A stretch of DNA of 64,000 nucleotides from Rheum nobile (lineage: Eukaryota > Streptophyta > Magnoliopsida > Caryophyllales > Polygonaceae): NCBI GenBank assembly GCA_027886185.1, contig WOAB01000226.1:1-64000 (forward strand), written 5' to 3'. Positions 47,411-56,228 of this stretch are shown in pieces (positions within the stretch are counted from its first letter, which is position 1; every line of letters starts with the position of its first letter). The notes beneath the pieces were generated by a model, which ran no database searches, was not told the DNA's origin, and saw nothing but the letters and a program-made list of their open reading frames with translations. The position numbers were made by a program, and so were the translations under genes.

Positions 47411-49414
47411 CTTCAGTGATCGCGTCAAGTGTGGCCTCCTCGCCGTCACAAGATTCGTAGCCGGCGACGGCTGTGGAGAACAACACCTTGCGAGCATTGG
47501 GGCAATCCTTCTTGTAGTGGCCTCTTCCACCACATTTGTAACATTCAATATCGCGCGTGCGATCGTTGCTCACTGGAGCCTGTCTTTGCATGTTCTGGCG
47601 CGGTGGTTGGCGTCGCGGGCTTCGCCTTGGAGGCTTGGCTAGATGCGGCTATGGTAGAGGCACTAGGTTGAACATTAGTATAAGGTAATCCACTAGGGTG
47701 AGAAGAATACCTTTGTTGGCCATTGGAATATGCGTAAGACTTTCGGTGAGATAATTGTGCATGAATTTGCATCGCCGTGTGGGTGAGTGTGTTCAAATCC
47801 TTGATTGGCAAGATCTCTAGTTGATCACAGATGTTGGTATTCAAGCCACTCAAGAATTTTTTCCTCAAAGTCGATAGTGCAACGGAGATGTTGGCCTTGT
47901 AATACATGTCTTTAAGCTTGGAAAAGCACTCGAGTGGAGTCATGGATCCTTGGCGAGCCATGGCAATCTCCAATCGCATTTGATTCCTGTAGTATAGAGG
48001 CACGTATTTCTTGGTCATCACATAGACTAGTTGATGCCATTCTGTGACTCGTGTCCTGTGGCGACGAACGCAGTCATCTTCGAATCTATGCCACCAAACA
48101 CGGGCGGCTCCTCGGAAGTTAAGCGTCGCGGCGTCGACATGCTCCTCAGGTGGCACTCGACAATATCTAAGGGTGTACTCCGTAGCCTGTACCCATTCAA
48201 GAAAAACAGAGGGGTTGTATTCACCATGAAAATGCTCGATTTTTACCTTGACTTGGTGTCGCTGGTATCGATGCTGGTCATGTCCTTGGTTGAACGCGTT
48301 GTTTGGTGCGGCGTCATAGAGAGGGTTCTCAAAGGCGCGTAATCCTTGTGGTCTTTCGCATCCAACCTAGTGGCGATCGCGTTGTTGGCGATCTTCGCGA
48401 ACATACTCATCCCTTGGTGCGTAGGCGTCATCACGTTGACGTCTTCGCGGCTGGGCATCGTAGTCGTCGCGTCGAATGTACCTTTGCATAACATCGCGAC
48501 GCTCGCCGCCAATGTCACGAACGCGTGCTCCTTGGGGCTGGAGACGCGGTGGAGGTATCCAATCCGAAGGGTGATCCTGCAATTCAAGTAGATCTCCAAG
48601 AGGGGGGGTGAAAAAAATTCGGGTTGACCATACCTGAGTCCTCGATCTCTTCATTATCATACTCATCGACGTCGTCTTGGACATTGGGTGTGATCGACGC
48701 GTAGCCATCATATTCGTAATGCGGTGTTCGAACACTCTGGTGTCGAAGTTGATTGCGGAAATCATGGCTCCGGGGCTGGGTAGGAGAGGTCCTCAATTGA
48801 TCATCGCGTCGCGTATGCCCAGTGTCGCGGCGGCTTGGTCTTCTTGGTGTCGCGTCGGCTTGGGCGTCTTGACGACGTCGGCCATCGCGTGGTGTAGAGT
48901 TTGGAACACGGTGCTGGGTTCTCTGAGAGGCATACCTATCATCAAAGTTATAAGGTTCAAAGTACTCACCTCGAGAGTCGTTGGCGTCACGGTCGAAGTC
49001 GGTGTCGCGGCCAGCGGGTGTGGCTCTGGGCACGTAGCGATCTGTCTTGGGAACGAAGCCTTGGCGGCTCTCAATGACACTCTGCATTCTGGTGAGTTGT
49101 GGTTGATGGTGAGAAGTGGACGACATAATTCCCTTGCCTTTGTCCACACGTGTCTTAGATGGGACCGCGTCGGTTGCTCTAGTGGGAGGCGGCGCGTCCA
49201 GACCACTAGGTGGTGTTGGGGTTGGCACAATGGGTGCCTCTTGTTGGTTGGCTCTGAGAGTCGCATTCTCTTGTCGAAGAGCATGGATCAAGATTTGATC
49301 TTTGGACAACACCATGATGGGATCGCGTGGTTGGTCTTGAGGCAGACCCAATTATGGAGGTTGTGGGTTGGTGGTGTTATCTTCACGGTCGTCTCCACTG
49401 TGTCCAATCTGCAT
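47411..49414 (-). pseudogene. Element A gag
   Basis: Starts with ATG at 49414 (MQIGHSGDD); a TAA at 49352-49354 follows 20 codons in. The N-terminal part is a charged Arg/Asp-rich region (KDQILIHALRQENATLRANQ may form a coiled coil). A frameshift near 48600, at a G/A homopolymer, moves the sense to another frame, with one stop at 48367-48369. The capsid domain follows (FHGEYNPSVFLEWVQATEYT, FRGAARVWWHRF, LECFSKLKDMYYKANI). After another frameshift near 47600 comes a zinc knuckle CX2CX4HX4C (CYKCGGRGHYKKDC). The frame is cut by element D at 47410, 15 residues after ATLDAITEG-type sequence begins. Confidence 0.88.
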
Positions 49415-50249
49415 GGTGCCTATAACAAGACGACCAGACATGGGAGTAAAAACGAACCAAAAGACAACAAAGAACAACAACCAAGCAAATCACTAGTCAA
49501 GTCACAAAGGTCACGTAGGTAGGGCTTGTTTGGCATGCCGTGAGGGCGGCTTGGCTTGAACAAGATATGGTGTATCAAGCAAGTTGCAATCAAACAAACA
49601 AGAACAAATTGAAACCCTAAAACAAACATAAACAAAGTAACCTAATTAGCAAGAAAGTACCTTCTAGGAAGCTTGACCTAGACGGTGGAGAGATATAGAA
49701 GATGAGCTTAGACCGATGTGGATTAGGGTTGCCTTATTTTGGCTTTCCCTAACTTTGAAAACTTTTTTTTTTGAATATCTTTTCGATATCTTTTTTAAAT
49801 ATCTGAGATCTTATCTTTTCGGATTTGCAAAAGGAAATAAAATAAAAAGGTCTAAGTAACAAGAATATCACAAGTGTGATGTTAGAGATAGGAGAGAGAA
49901 GATAAGATTTGATGATATCTTATAATAGGAAATTCGGTTAACAACCTAAAAAGCAAGATCGAGCAAACAAGGAAACTCTATCCACGCATGAAATAAAGAA
50001 ACAAAATATTCTAGCATGCAAGATAACAAAATTACCTAACACACCAAAACTTGGGGAGCAAGAAAAAGTTTTCGGCCAAGGTGTTACCTTGTAGAAACCG
50101 AAGGTGAGCAAATAATTAGTTTTTATGGTTTTTCTCTGTCTTTTCACGCGAGTTTATACGAAGCAAAAGATGGGGTCAAGAAAAATTTTCATGAACAAGA
50201 GTGAAACTTGAGTTCGTGACTTACAAGACTGTTGGGCTCTGATGCCAGT
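49415..50249 (-). other. Element A leader between 5' LTR and gag
   Basis: Untranslated leader. AT-rich, no recognisable protein; contains the primer binding site at its right edge. Confidence 0.65.
50235..50247 (-). promoter_or_regulatory. Element A primer binding site (tRNA-iMet type)
   Basis: The minus strand reads TGGCATCAGAGCC two bases inside the 5' LTR. It differs by one base from the plant initiator-Met primer site TGGTATCAGAGCC. Confidence 0.85.
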
Positions 50250-51192
50250 TGATGTGTCCTTGCCTCCTGTGACAAGTCGAATTGCCAAAGGTGATGACTT
50301 TGGATCTAGTCTTGGTTGGGAAGTCACGCAGTGAATCGTCTCGGTGGTGAAGATGAAGGGAACGCGTTGAAGAACGCAATGATGGTCACGGTGGTGGTAC
50401 GGTGGTGAACGCGGTGGAAGCGATTTGAGGGAAGAATGATAACGGTGGCGGAAGCGATTGAATGAAGGGATAGCTGACTTGATGGGACAAGTCGTTGGTG
50501 TCATAGCGTCGACTGCGGGTGAAGGAGATGCGAAGATAGATTTGCTTGAGAAAATCAAGCATTTGCCGTAGCGTCGACGGCGGAGGGAATGAGGATGAGA
50601 GGGATATGGGTGACGTCCGATCAAGGGAAGGATGATTTAACACTCGACTTAAAACCATGAACTTTAACTTGAACGTGCGAAATAACATTAACAAAGTTGG
50701 GTATAAATAGGGGAGGTGAGACGTCGAATGGGCCGAGTCGAACCTCGTGGGCTAGCCCATGCAAGCATGCAAAAGGCACAAACCCTAAAAGATATAACGA
50801 CTGAAAGGAAACTATCTAAAACGCTATAAAAGGAAACTATGTAAAGTTATCAAAGGAAATTATATAAACATGCTGGAAATACCAAATATAGATAATGTCT
50901 TAAAAAGAACGCGTGACACTTCTAGCGCGGTGAAGGCTTTGAAGAGATCATCGCGAGAGACGACGAAGTGTCAAAGTCTTCAGAAGAACGCGTTGTTTCA
51001 CTTTCGATGGTTGCGAGGACGATGAGTCTTGGATTGTCGCCTGGGCTTCCTTGGCTGGCGACGGCGCGTGCGATAAGTGACGCGACGGCGGCGGCGATGG
51101 CCTTGGACCTAGACCTTGTCACTGGGCCCTCTGAGCATAGGCTTATGGCTTCTTCCTCATCTTGGGCCGTCATGGGAGGCAGGGTCACATCA
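50250..51192 (-). repeat. Element A 5' LTR (right copy)
   Basis: 943 bp copy of 31425-32368. It also encodes the tail of the integrase frame, which explains the open frame at 50922 onward. Confidence 0.94.
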
Positions 51193-52131
51193 CAGCGGAT
51201 CGGGGGCAATTCGTTAGATTGGCAGTTGAAATTGATTTGGTGAAGCCTCTCTTGTCGAAATTTCGTTGTCAAGGAAAAACCTGGCCTATTCAATATGAGG
51301 GGATCAGAATGCTTTGCTACCACTACGGAAGGGTTAGTCATGTCTTAGACAACTGTCCTTTCAAATCGGTGAGTGATGTAACCTCGGAGGATATCCATCA
51401 GGATACTGCAAATGCCGAGGCTGGCTCCGAACTGAGGGCCTTTTTACGGCGGCAATGAAGGTCTCTAAACCAAAGCGGAAGCAACGTATCCAAAGCCAAG
51501 CCGCTGTGCCTACTCAAAATCTGAATTCCCGTGTAGCGGTGAGGTCGATTGTTGTCAGCACCGTTTATGCAATCCCAGGTACATCGAAGAATCCAATAGT
51601 ACTCATGCATGCTCTGGCTTAGGGCTCTAGGTTTACTGTTTTGATGTAAGATGATGATGGTGCTGGTGGTTCCGATCTGCCTCCGACGAAGGACTGTACA
51701 AAATCTTCCTCGCAAGCAAATGTCGAATTTCTTGCAGATTTGGTTCTTGTAATCACGCCTGGGCCCACTGCTGAAGTCGCAATTTCTGTTGACCCCTTAC
51801 CATGTCTGAACAGAGCAAAATCAAAGCGAATAACAAAATTCAGAAAAGGAAAGATAAAAAAGATTCTACTGAAGTTGCCTTATCCTCAATAAGAAAATCT
51901 CATGGAAAATTAGCCTCTAAGGCTACGGTTATCTCTACTGATTCTATCCTTAAAAAGGCCCAGCTTATCTCGAAGACTCTCTTCCCCAGGCCCACCAAAA
52001 ATACTGCATCCTTAAATCCTTCTACCAAGAAAAATCCAGCATCTCTTTACCCTACCAATTCCACTCTCCCGCCTTTTGTCGATCCTGTCATTGATGGCGG
52101 TGCCCCCTAACCAAATTTTGCCGATAGTGAC
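51193..52131 (+). pseudogene. LINE ORF1, middle part with zinc knuckle
   Basis: Continues ORF1 after the element A insertion: ADRGQFVRLAVEIDLVKPLL, QYEGIRMLCYHYGRVSHVLDNC. The block matches the plant LINE ORF1 zinc knuckle, but the second Cys is Tyr (CYHY) and the usual Gly before His is Ser, both explained by G-to-A changes. A stop at 51456 and frameshifts follow; later a Lys/Pro/Ser-rich tail can be read (51802-52110). The block ends at the element B junction (target GTGAC). Confidence 0.85.
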
Positions 52132-52807
52132 TGTTTTGGACGGAAAATGACCAATCGATCTCTTTCCGTTGATTTGAGGGGTAACAATAGTTAGGGTGAT
52201 AAATCTACTCTGTTTGATGAGAATAAGTGATTACAAATGGTAGTTTTTGTGATGCAAGAGAGGAAGAAGAAGGTTACAACATGAATAGTCGAAGAATACG
52301 AGATGGTCGGACCAGACTACAAGCGTCGGTCGGACTAAATAACGTTGGACAAGATAGAATATATAAAAATGAGAGTTTTGATGATGAGAGTACAAGTGGT
52401 TGTAGTAGAATGAAGTGTTGTAGAATGTCGAGAGTGTCCTTTGAGGCTTCTCCTAGAGCCTTATTTATACTTGCTTGATCCCTCCCTAAATGCTCTTGAT
52501 CTCTCCTTAAATGCTTTTGATCTCTCCTTGATTCTGTATTAATTACGCTTGATCTCCTCTTAATAATCCTTGATCCTCTCTTAAAGATGGTTGATTCCTT
52601 CCTTGATGGCTGAAATAATGCATATAGCCATTGGAGATCTCTGAGTTGTTATAATAAAGGAGAAAATATCGCTGATCCGCTGCGTCTAGGAATCAGGCGA
52701 CGGTCGCATGGCTCACGTCCGATGCGTCTGACGGGTCCGATGCGTCCGACGGTTGCGTCAGACAGTTGATGCCCATTCGATGAGTAGTCGATTTTCCAAC
52801 CCCAACA
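52132..52807 (-). repeat. Element B 3' LTR (left copy)
   Basis: Matches 53884-54560. Near its end, GCGACGGTCGC and two CCGATGCGTCYGACGG words sit at 52697, 52719 and 52737 (steps 22 and 18). The polypurine stretch (minus strand GAATTTGGGGCAAT) abuts it at 52808. Confidence 0.92.
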
Positions 52808-53631
52808 ATTGCCCCAAATTCATCTTAGTCATCGATGCAAGGCGGTGGATGAGATGAATTTCAAGTCTTCAAGGGAATCGTCCTTCAGTAATTTCGATTT
52901 GTCCGAACTCGTCCTGCTATGTAGATAGTCGATGAATTGATGTGATGTGACATTGCTTGTGTAAAATATCTTGTCTTTGAAAGTGTTGAGTTGAAGTTTT
53001 TAGCCATCGGGTGTTAACTCCGTAAATGTATATTGTATTGTACCACCGTTTGCGTAAAAGCTTTTGTTGGTGGGTCGTGTGTAAGTTGTAGCCGTGTGAG
53101 GCGTTAACTTTGTAAATGTGTACTGCACATGTTTGTGTATTTGTAGGTACCGTACGTAGGGTTTGTCACCCGTAATGTGTGTAGTCATGACTCTATGCCG
53201 GGGAGGTAAGCAATATGTTTCTATTGCGTAAATGTAATAAGGTGTCTTAACCTTATGTAATGTGTAAGGCATGCGGTGTGTCGACGTGCATGTGTTATTC
53301 ATCTCACCTGTGTTCCGATTGATCGTGTAAATGTAGTGTAAGCGCTTTTTGCGGATGACTGGATCCAACGTGTATGTTAAGGGTCGTCACCCGTATGTAT
53401 GTAAATGTAACGCGACATGTCAAGTCGATTTGTTCGTAGTTGATTTTGATGTTGTCTTGTATTCGTCGCACTGAATAGATTCGTCATGTACCTATTGTCC
53501 CTTCGATGATGCGTCGTTGGATCCTGTCCTCTTGTCAGATCCGGTCGCATCGTCAGGTCAGGTCGCCTCGCTTGGTCGCCTATATTAAGGAGTCGACCTT
53601 GTCTTGAGTTTGAGACGTTAGACCTGATTTT

Positions 53632-53802
53632 TTATTGTAGGGACTCGTTTTGAAGAGTCAACTGTGCTATCTTGGCATCGGTTTGAGCTTTTTGGGCAGC
53701 CATCTTGATGATCTGGGCCTTTTGGAGATCTAGTGTTCTCCTCAATGAGTCGATCCCTTTTGAGAGGTCATCCATGGTGACTTGCCCCTGTCCTCCTTGC
53801 AT
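53632..53802 (-). CDS. Element B short gag-like ORF
   Basis: ATG at 53802 opens 56 residues: MQGGQGQVTMDDLSKGID, then a helical stretch with leucine/isoleucine spacing (LRRTLDLQKAQIIKMAAQKA, AQLTLQNES) that could be a coiled coil. It starts about 60 nt after the primer site, the normal gag position, so it is probably the truncated N-terminus of a partner element's gag. Stop TAA at 53632. It may help packaging, or it may simply be residual. Confidence 0.55.
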   Translation of the reverse strand: MQGGQGQVTMDDLSKGIDSLRRTLDLQKAQIIKMAAQKAQTDAKIAQLTLQNESLQ

Positions 53803-53861
53803 GGCCACGAATTGGATGTGTTTGGATTAGGAAGTAGATGAATCAGGATTATCTAACTATC

Positions 53862-53880
53862 GGCCCCAAGGTGGGCGCCA
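53862..53880 (-). promoter_or_regulatory. Element B primer binding site
   Basis: The minus strand reads TGGCGCCCACCTTGGGGCC three bases inside the LTR, a primer-site pattern common in plant Ty3 elements. I do not name the tRNA. Confidence 0.7.
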
Positions 53881-53883
53881 AAT

Positions 53884-54560
53884 TGTTTTGGACGGAAAAT
53901 GACCAATCGATCTCTTTCCGTTGATTTGAGGGGTAACAATAGTTAGGGTGATAAATCTACTCTATTTGATGAGAATAAGTGATTACAAATGGTAGTTTTT
54001 GTGATGCAAGAGAGGAAGAAGAAGGTTACAACATGAATAGTCGAAGAAGACGAGATGGTCGGACCAGACTACAAGCGTCGGTCGGACTAAACAACGTTGG
54101 ACAAGATAGAATATATAAAAATGAGAGTTTTGATGATGAGAGTACAAGTGGTTGTAGTAGAATGAAGTGTTGTAGAATGTCGTAGAGTGTCCTTTGAGGC
54201 TTCTCCTAGAGCCTTATTTATACTTGCTTGATCCCTTCCTAAATGCTCTTGATCTCTCTTTAAATGCTTTTGATCTCTCCTTGATTCTGCATTAATTACG
54301 CTTGATCTCCTCTTAATAATCCTTGATCCTCTCTTAAAGATGGTTGATTCCTTCCTTGATGGCTGAAATAATGCATATAGCCGTTGGAGATCTCGGAGTT
54401 GTTATAATAAAGGAGAAAATCTCGCTAGTCCACTGCGTCCAGGAATCAGGCGACGGTCGCATGGCTCACGTCCAATGCATCTGACGAGTCCGATGCATCC
54501 GACAGTTGTGTCAGAGAGTTGATGCCTATTGGACGAGTAGTCGATTTTCCGACCCCAACA
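53884..54560 (-). repeat. Element B 5' LTR (right copy)
   Basis: 677 bp copy of 52132-52807 with scattered substitutions, mostly transitions. Confidence 0.92.
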
Positions 54561-54881
54561 GTGACCACCATAAGGGTCATGGACCGGCTAAGTTTTCTGG
54601 TCTCAAACCTCCGAACGGACCCTTGCAACGTGGTTCTCCCGACTTTGGCCAACAAGATGGTTGTGGAGATGCTTCCGCTGGAAGCGGAGACACAACCACT
54701 TCTATGCCGGGTCTTAATACCCACAAGAATCAATGAGGCACTGCATAGGTTTACCGAATCTATGCTCTCGTATGCGTCTACTGAAGATAATTGGAATTCT
54801 CTGATTTTTGGGCAACTTCTTCAATCTTTGTTTCCTATGAAGAACATCAACATGATTTTCTGGAATACTAGAGGGGCATGA
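54561..54881 (+). pseudogene. LINE ORF1, C-terminal end
   Basis: Resumes after element B. A Gly/Pro/Arg-rich stretch leads to RINEALHRFTESMLSYA and ends just as ORF2 begins; the open frame runs on to a TGA at 54879. Frame relations to the part before element B are blurred by earlier frameshifts. Confidence 0.6.
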
Positions 54882-55397
54882 GCCAACAATTTTCTAACTG
54901 CTATTCGGGAATTAATCAGACTACATGATCCGAGTGTTATTGCTTTGGTCGAATCTCACATCAGTGGCGTCCGCGCGGATCACGTGTGTCGTTAGATTGG
55001 GTATGATGGTATGTTAAGGGTTGATGCTCAGGGGTTGCTGGGGGAATATGGCTGCTTTGGAGGACGGTGGAGGTGATTGTCTCCCCTATTTCTCTAAATC
55101 CCTAACACATCATAGTCGAGATTATGCATAGTCGCATAGAGGCGAGGAGCCTTGGATTCTTTTTGCGATTTATGCCTCTCCTAATTCTAGCAGGCGTCTT
55201 CAACTCTAGCATGACCTTGGTAACTTTGCTAAGACCAACAACCTTCCTTGGTTTCTCGCTGGAGACTTCAATGCCACCCGGTCCACCTCTAAGCGTACCT
55301 ATGACTCCAAGGAGACCCATCGCTCTGCTCTGGAGTTTGGCCATTGGATTGATGAGCTACAGCTAACTGATGTCAACTTCTCTGGACCGCAATTCAC
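54837..55397 (+). pseudogene. LINE ORF2, N-terminal endonuclease
   Basis: Apurinic-type endonuclease that nicks the target for LINE insertion. ATG at 54837 (MKNINMIFWNTRGA) is followed by a TGA at 54879; the frame then continues NNFLTAIRELIRLHDPSVIA, LVESHISGVRADHVC, IGYDGMLRVD. Further on in shifted frames one reads APNSSRR-type and WFLAGDFNAT blocks (the catalytic DFN) and LEFGHWIDELQLTDVNFSGPQF. Element C is inserted right after this, so the reverse transcriptase is not in the window. Several stops and at least two frameshifts. Confidence 0.85.
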
Positions 55398-55651
55398 TGT
55401 AATACCCCTCATTTTTAGTAAGGGTATTTGGGTATTTTCCCCAACCCTCGTTCTGAAATCGTATCGCTTTCGGAGAAATTCGGATTTTCTGTAACATGTC
55501 TGATCTCTGTAATTTTTCCCTGAGTGGTATAAATTACATTCGACGTATTTTTGGGGCTTAGAATATTTGTTTGGGGTACAAATATATAAATTCCGGGGTT
55601 TAAACCCATGCCAAATCCTTTCCCGGGCAAAAAGACGCGAAAATGCCTCTG

Positions 55652-55752
55652 CCGCGACCGCGGCAGCATTTCCGCGACCGCGGAAAAATGGCTCTTAGAA
55701 GAGCTGGGCACATGAATATTCCGCGACCGCGGAAAAAGTTCCACGACCGCGG
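55652..55752. repeat. GC-rich hairpin words, cluster 1 of the element C LTR
   Basis: CCGCGACCGCGG at 55652, 55672 and 55721, and CCACGACCGCGG at 55741: two pairs, each with an exact 20 bp step. The cluster starts 254 bp from the LTR start, as in the solo LTR (252 bp), but the arms are CCGC/GCGG here and CGGC/GCCG there. Confidence 0.93.
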
Positions 55753-55860
55753 AAAATGCAGACACGCCAACGTCGCATCGTCTGTCTCCTCGTCGTTCAC
55801 GCCCGCCGTTGATCCTCTGTGCCACCGTTGATCTGGGCAGGGAGAGCTCCTCCTTTGGGC

Positions 55861-55869
55861 TATAAAAGG
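55861..55869 (+). promoter_or_regulatory. Candidate TATA box of the element C LTR
   Basis: TATAAAAGG lies about 45 bp upstream of a CT run and after GGGC. The solo LTR has GGCTATAAATAGGGG (26502) at the matching place, which supports a promoter. Confidence 0.65.
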
Positions 55870-55903
55870 AGGCCGGGATGGAGGGTTTTGAGCACCCAAA
55901 CAT

Positions 55904-55940
<37 letters not shown>

Positions 55941-56114
55941 TTTCTTTCTCGCCAGAGTTTCGAAGTGTCGCCGGAGCTCTCGCCGGTGGTCGTGGCAGCC
56001 TTGGAGTGGTGCTTTGGAGGCGCAAGGAGGTCAGGAGTTGAAGCCCCCTCGAATCGAGTCCCGTCGAGTCGTTGTCGGTGAGGTTTCCTCCATTTGGGTC
56101 GCCGGAATTCATGG

Positions 56115-56228
56115 CCGGGACCGCGTCAGTGACAAGGCCGGCCGCGTCCGCGGCCGCTGTCTTTGACACTCACGGACGAGGTCCTCGACGACCACGACCG
56201 CGGATTGCCTTGGCAATCGCGATCGTGG
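56115..56228. repeat. GC-rich hairpin words, cluster 2 of the element C LTR
   Basis: Less regular: CCGGGACCGCG near 56115, CCGCGTCCGCGG at 56142, CCACGACCGCGG at 56192 and a weak ATCGCGATCGTGG near 56215. It lies at a position comparable to cluster 2 of the solo LTR. Confidence 0.7.

Larger units (their letters stand above)
31425..51192 (-). mobile_element. Element A: Ty3/gypsy retrotransposon, minus orientation, with nested insertions
   Basis: Ends TGATGTGTCC...GGTCACATCA, LTRs of 944 and 943 bp, 5 bp target duplication CAGCG (31420-31424 and 51193-51197). Read on the minus strand: 5' LTR, primer site, gag, protease, reverse transcriptase, RNase H, integrase, polypurine tract, 3' LTR. Insertions of an Athila-like LTR fragment (34440-35469) and of element D (36414-47405) inflate it; without them A is roughly 7.7 kb. 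The integrase frame continues into the 3' LTR, a trait described for CRM-type chromoviruses, but I see no chromodomain and do not assign the clade firmly. All coding parts are broken. Confidence 0.93.
52808..53883 (-). other. Element B interior
   Basis: Mostly non-coding. The phrase GTAAATGT recurs in several places (near 53021, 53115, 53230, 53331, 53401), producing long open frames on the minus strand with Thr/Tyr-rich but unrecognisable sense. A 56-residue gag-like start lies at 53632-53802, and the primer site TGGCGCCCACCTTGGGGCC at 53862-53880 (minus). Confidence 0.65.
52132..54560 (-). mobile_element. Element B: short non-autonomous LTR retrotransposon in the LINE
   Basis: LTRs 676 and 677 bp, outer ends TGTTTTGGACGG and CCCCAACA, flanked by GTGAC (52127-52131 and 54561-54565). 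The primer site and polypurine tract show it lies on the minus strand (its own LTR reads TGTTGGGG...CAAAACA). The 1076 bp interior lacks pol and has only a 56-residue gag-like start. It resembles LARD or TR-GAG elements that are mobilised by a partner. The LTRs differ by roughly 25 substitutions by eye and one indel, so B is somewhat older than D. Confidence 0.92.
30650..55397 (+). mobile_element. LINE (L1-type) cut by three LTR elements
   Basis: Three separated blocks join into one LINE: 30650-31424, 51193-52131 and 54561-55397. The protein sense continues across each gap once the flanking 5 bp duplications are discounted: ORF1 DUF4283 before the gap and the zinc-knuckle region after it; ORF1 tail before the second gap; ORF1 end and the ORF2 endonuclease after it. 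The 3' part (reverse transcriptase) lies beyond element C, outside the window. Plant L1-type LINEs have this ORF1/ORF2 layout. Confidence 0.88.

Noticed and set aside
49351..49352. Start of element A gag at 49351
   Set aside because: That start is TTG; the frame begins at ATG 49414 and is interrupted by TAA at 49352-49354.
31425..51192. Reading A as two separate elements
   Set aside because: Matching LTRs, a CAGCG duplication, and gag and pol in the same orientation on both sides of D show it is one element split by D.
53000..53368. 122-residue minus-strand open frame in element B
   Set aside because: Built from repeated GTAAATGT phrases; no domain, and not at the gag position.
55908..55939. 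CT microsatellite in the element C LTR as a finding
   Set aside because: Ordinary simple repeat, common next to plant promoters.
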